The translations under genes were made by a program, and so were the position numbers. From Prinia subflava (Eukaryota; Chordata; Aves; Passeriformes; Cisticolidae), in assembly GCF_021018805.1 (NCBI RefSeq), contig NC_086248.1, forward strand, positions 51,527,485 to 51,591,484: a stretch of DNA of 64,000 bases, read 5' to 3'. Shown in pieces: positions 61,201 through 64,000 of the stretch (the first letter of the stretch is position 1; every line of letters begins with the position of its first letter). The notes under the pieces are model-generated. The model searched no databases. It had not been told where the DNA came from and saw only the letters and a list, made by a program, of their open reading frames with translations.

Positions 61201-64000
61201 ACAGCTCCTTGATCTGCCAGAGTAGTGGTTGGCAAGTATTGCAGGGAAAGTGAGGGAAGAGTGGGAAAATAGAGGTATGGCACTGGGGGAATAAAAAGAG
61301 TAGATCCAGTTAACTCAGAGAATAATGTGCTCCATGCTGAAAGAGTGACCAATTAGTGCCCCTGAAATCCCTCCACATGGGTGAAGATTTCAAACCCCCT
61401 AAAGTCAAAAAATAGTTATGAAGTCAAGTTTCAAAATTTCTACTAAAATAGAACCCTTTCTCCTACCAACAAAAAATAAACTATTAATAAGAACCTTAGA
61501 AATACTATTGATAACAAAATACAGGAACATAAAAAAAAATTGAATACGTGGAATAGACTATATCCATGAAACTATAAGTCAGCGACCTTCTGCATCAAAA
61601 ATGCTGTCTTGCATTTAAGAAATACCAGTAGAAAAATAAAGGTACCTGTCAGAACTAATGTTCTTAATAAAAAAGTTTCCACCTAAGGTTTTAATCTTTA
61701 TGAGGAAGACTTGGGGAATTAATCCTGAAAGAAATGTATATTAATTCTTCCTTTAGAGATGGACAAAAGGAGTACAGAGAAATTTGGGCAGAGTGATTTA
61801 TTAATGTTGAGACAGTACTGCCTCAGCTGAGCAACTGAAGTCCAGGGACAAATAAGACAAGAAAATCTATGAAAGAACATTCACCATTTCCTCTGAGAAA
61901 TTGTCACTTATCACAAGCATGTTAGACAGAAGGTGAAAAATATTTTTAAGGTCTATTTCACAAGAGATAAAATCAGAAAGCAGGGGGTTATTTAATACTG
62001 TATGCAGCAGGCCTCAAGAGGTCTTCCTATAAATGTATCAGTAGAATCCAATTGGTCACTGCTGCAGTCGTGATATTCATGGGAAGGACTTCTGGATTAG
62101 AAGAAATGAGTTCATAGCTAAAACTCCACTATTATCTGTTTTAAAGGGCTGAAAACCTCAAATACTTCTCTTTCATAAAAATTAAAATATAATTCTTACC
62201 AGTTATGTGATATGCATATAATTACTGTTGCTTAAAGGAGGACATCCATAAAATTTGTCAGTATCAAGGACGAATACTAACCAGCAAAACAAGAAAACCA
62301 GCTGGTGCTGCATGAAGAAGCTTAGCAAAGATTCTTTCTTTATGGCTTCCTTGAATTCCCTGTGTACATTTAATTCATGTTTTATAGCTAAGACAGGAGT
62401 GTCATTATGAAACTTTGAGCAATTGAAGAACGTTTCAGCTTCATTTGTTAAAATCAACACAAGAGCATTAACTGACCTCCAACAGATCGATGTGACTGAC
62501 AAAATGCATTAATTGATATATTTTAAAAAGTGTATTTGTTAATGAAATTTAAGGAACTGAGCCTTATTTTTAATGTTAATTGTTTGAGCACTGTAAAATG
62601 CCATATTAAGTGAGCTACTTTTCTATAAGTTCTTGTTAAAAATTTATATAAAAATAAACCCCCCTAATTTTAGAAGTAATGTATATAAATTTTTATAATA
62701 GAAACATTGAAAAAATATTTTGAAAGAAAAAATGTTGAATGATAGTACTGTTAATGATATTATAAATCCATATATTTTGCCTAAGGAATCAGAAGCTCAT
62801 GTTTAATGCAATCAATCACAGAAAACCCCAATATGGTTATGTAAAGGAATTTTCTACAACGGAATTTTTTTTCTCCTTCACAAATGGCAATATTGAGATT
62901 GATAGAAATTATTCCTTGTTTGAAATAATTGCAGTGTCAAGGCGACTGTAATTTAATTCCTCAGCTGATTTGCACTCAGAGTTCTTTGTTTAGACAAAGT
63001 TCTTTACCATAGAATATACAGAGATAAAAGGATAAAATATACCAGATGGTAAAGCCAGTTGGGTATTAAGGTTAATAAAGGGTGTTTTCCCCACATTTAT
63101 CTATTCAGTAAAATCAAGTACAACAATACTTCTGTTCACAAAAGTGCAGTGGAAAATGAGCACTTTGCCTGAGAACGACAGTAACAAACTAACCAGGTAC
63201 TGCTTGGTGGCACTCAGTGATTTCCACAAACCAAAGCTGATCGTACCTCACCCATCCTTTGCTTCTCAGGAACACTGAGTAGTGTTTCTGGAGTCTGGGT
63301 GTTTCAGCATTGCCTTTCACAGCTAGTGGGTTGACTAAAGCTTGTTTTGAAGGCAATGCTTTTGCTTATTTTCCCTTCCACAAAAATGTATCTGGCTTCC
63401 ACACAACAACCGTCTGCAACATTTAACTTCAGGGGTCAACAAGTGACTTGAGAGGTCAAAAAGCAGTTGCTTTACAGGTGGAGCCCCAGATGGACTTTGG
63501 CAGATGTTAAGGGGCTGTATTTTTTTGTTTCACCTAAAAAAATTAGATTATTTAGGATACTTTATGACTTATTTCCACTTTTTGGAGCCTAAACCTGTCA
63601 CCCTAGTTTTTCATTCACCTGTAAGGCCATCTGATCACCCTGTGTCCATTTAATGTCTTTCAGCTCTTTAACTTGTGGTTTCTTACAAGCCTGTCACAGC
63701 ACACTGGTATGACACAACAAACACTGCAAGGGAAGAGTCAAGTCTTATCTTCTGAAATTCAAGCTACAGAATTCCCTTTCTGTCTCACTGCTCCCCTTCA
63801 TGGTTTTCCCAATTTTCTTGTAGCTGGAAAGGTCAAAACTGAAAAAACCCAAACCCTCTCTTCTTACAGCATGTCTGCTCTGCCTCAGAAGAGTGTCAAA
63901 CAGGCTAGAGAGCCTTCTGGGAAAAAAAAGGCTTTTTTACTGTTGCTTGTAAATGTCAAGAGAACTGTAAAATGATCCTGAAGATCTCCATGAAAGTATT

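Larger units (their letters stand above)
48413..64000 (-). other. TRDN: Introns upstream of the PPPL exon
   Basis: AT-rich intronic sequence with two candidate exons (49.4 and 55.7 kb), a 60-bp CR1 tail, the internal CR1 fragment at 57.5-58.25 kb, and microsatellites. In 58.3-64.0 kb I see no supported exon, RNA gene or named repeat. Confidence 0.55.

Noticed and set aside
62207..62237. Minus-strand segment with CTG|GTAAGAA donor and TTTAAG acceptor
   Set aside because: 31 nt long and not in phase; the 99-codon frame covering it has no domain and an unremarkable composition.
1..64000. CRISPR, operons, tRNA, rRNA or phage-like systems
   Set aside because: No repeat-spacer array, no cloverleaf with conserved boxes noticed, no compact gene clusters; the sequence is vertebrate intronic DNA.

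Overview
This window looks like vertebrate, most likely avian, nuclear DNA. It is AT-rich, has no long open reading frame, and carries many degraded CR1 LINE copies in both orientations. At least two stand-alone retroviral LTRs are present, one of a type common in bird genomes. The LTR types are compatible with a passerine, but the species cannot be fixed from sequence alone. All recognitions of families here are from memory; no search was run.

The only gene I can support is a large, intron-dominated gene on the minus strand. Its coding sequence is split into very short exons of 30 to 78 nt. Every exon is a multiple of three long and is bounded by phase-1 introns. The encoded peptides are rich in Lys, Glu, Ala and Pro (KEKE-like). 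The best match is triadin (TRDN), the junctional sarcoplasmic-reticulum protein that couples calsequestrin to the ryanodine receptor in striated muscle. In transcript order the well-supported exons lie at 48412-48335, 37916-37881, 36780-36718, 35898-35836, 14753-14718 and 11563-11510. Further plausible but less certain exons are at 55707-55678, 49416-49390, 45577-45548 and 18659-18618. The window holds neither the transmembrane N-terminus nor the C-terminus, so it is an internal slice of the luminal-domain part of the gene.

Layout: 1-11.5 kb is downstream intron with two CR1 tails meeting at 1-535 and a 1.2 kb CR1 at 4.26-5.45 kb. The stretch 11.5-18.7 kb holds three small exons and a CR1. 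The stretch 18.7-35.8 kb is a long intron with three CR1 fragments, an ERVL-type LTR at about 27.94-28.49 kb, a possible second LTR near 33.1 kb, and a clean solo LTR at 35,098-35,675 with a 6-bp target duplication. The stretch 35.8-37.9 kb is the densest exon cluster. From 37.9 to 64 kb there are long introns with low-complexity tracts, short CR1 tails, and an internal CR1 ORF2 fragment at 57.5-58.25 kb.

I saw no bacterial-type operon, CRISPR array, rRNA, tRNA or plus-strand protein-coding gene, and nothing that amounts to a new biological system. The most useful observations are the modular phase-1 exon array with a GC-AG intron, and the recent solo LTR 160 nt from one of its exons.
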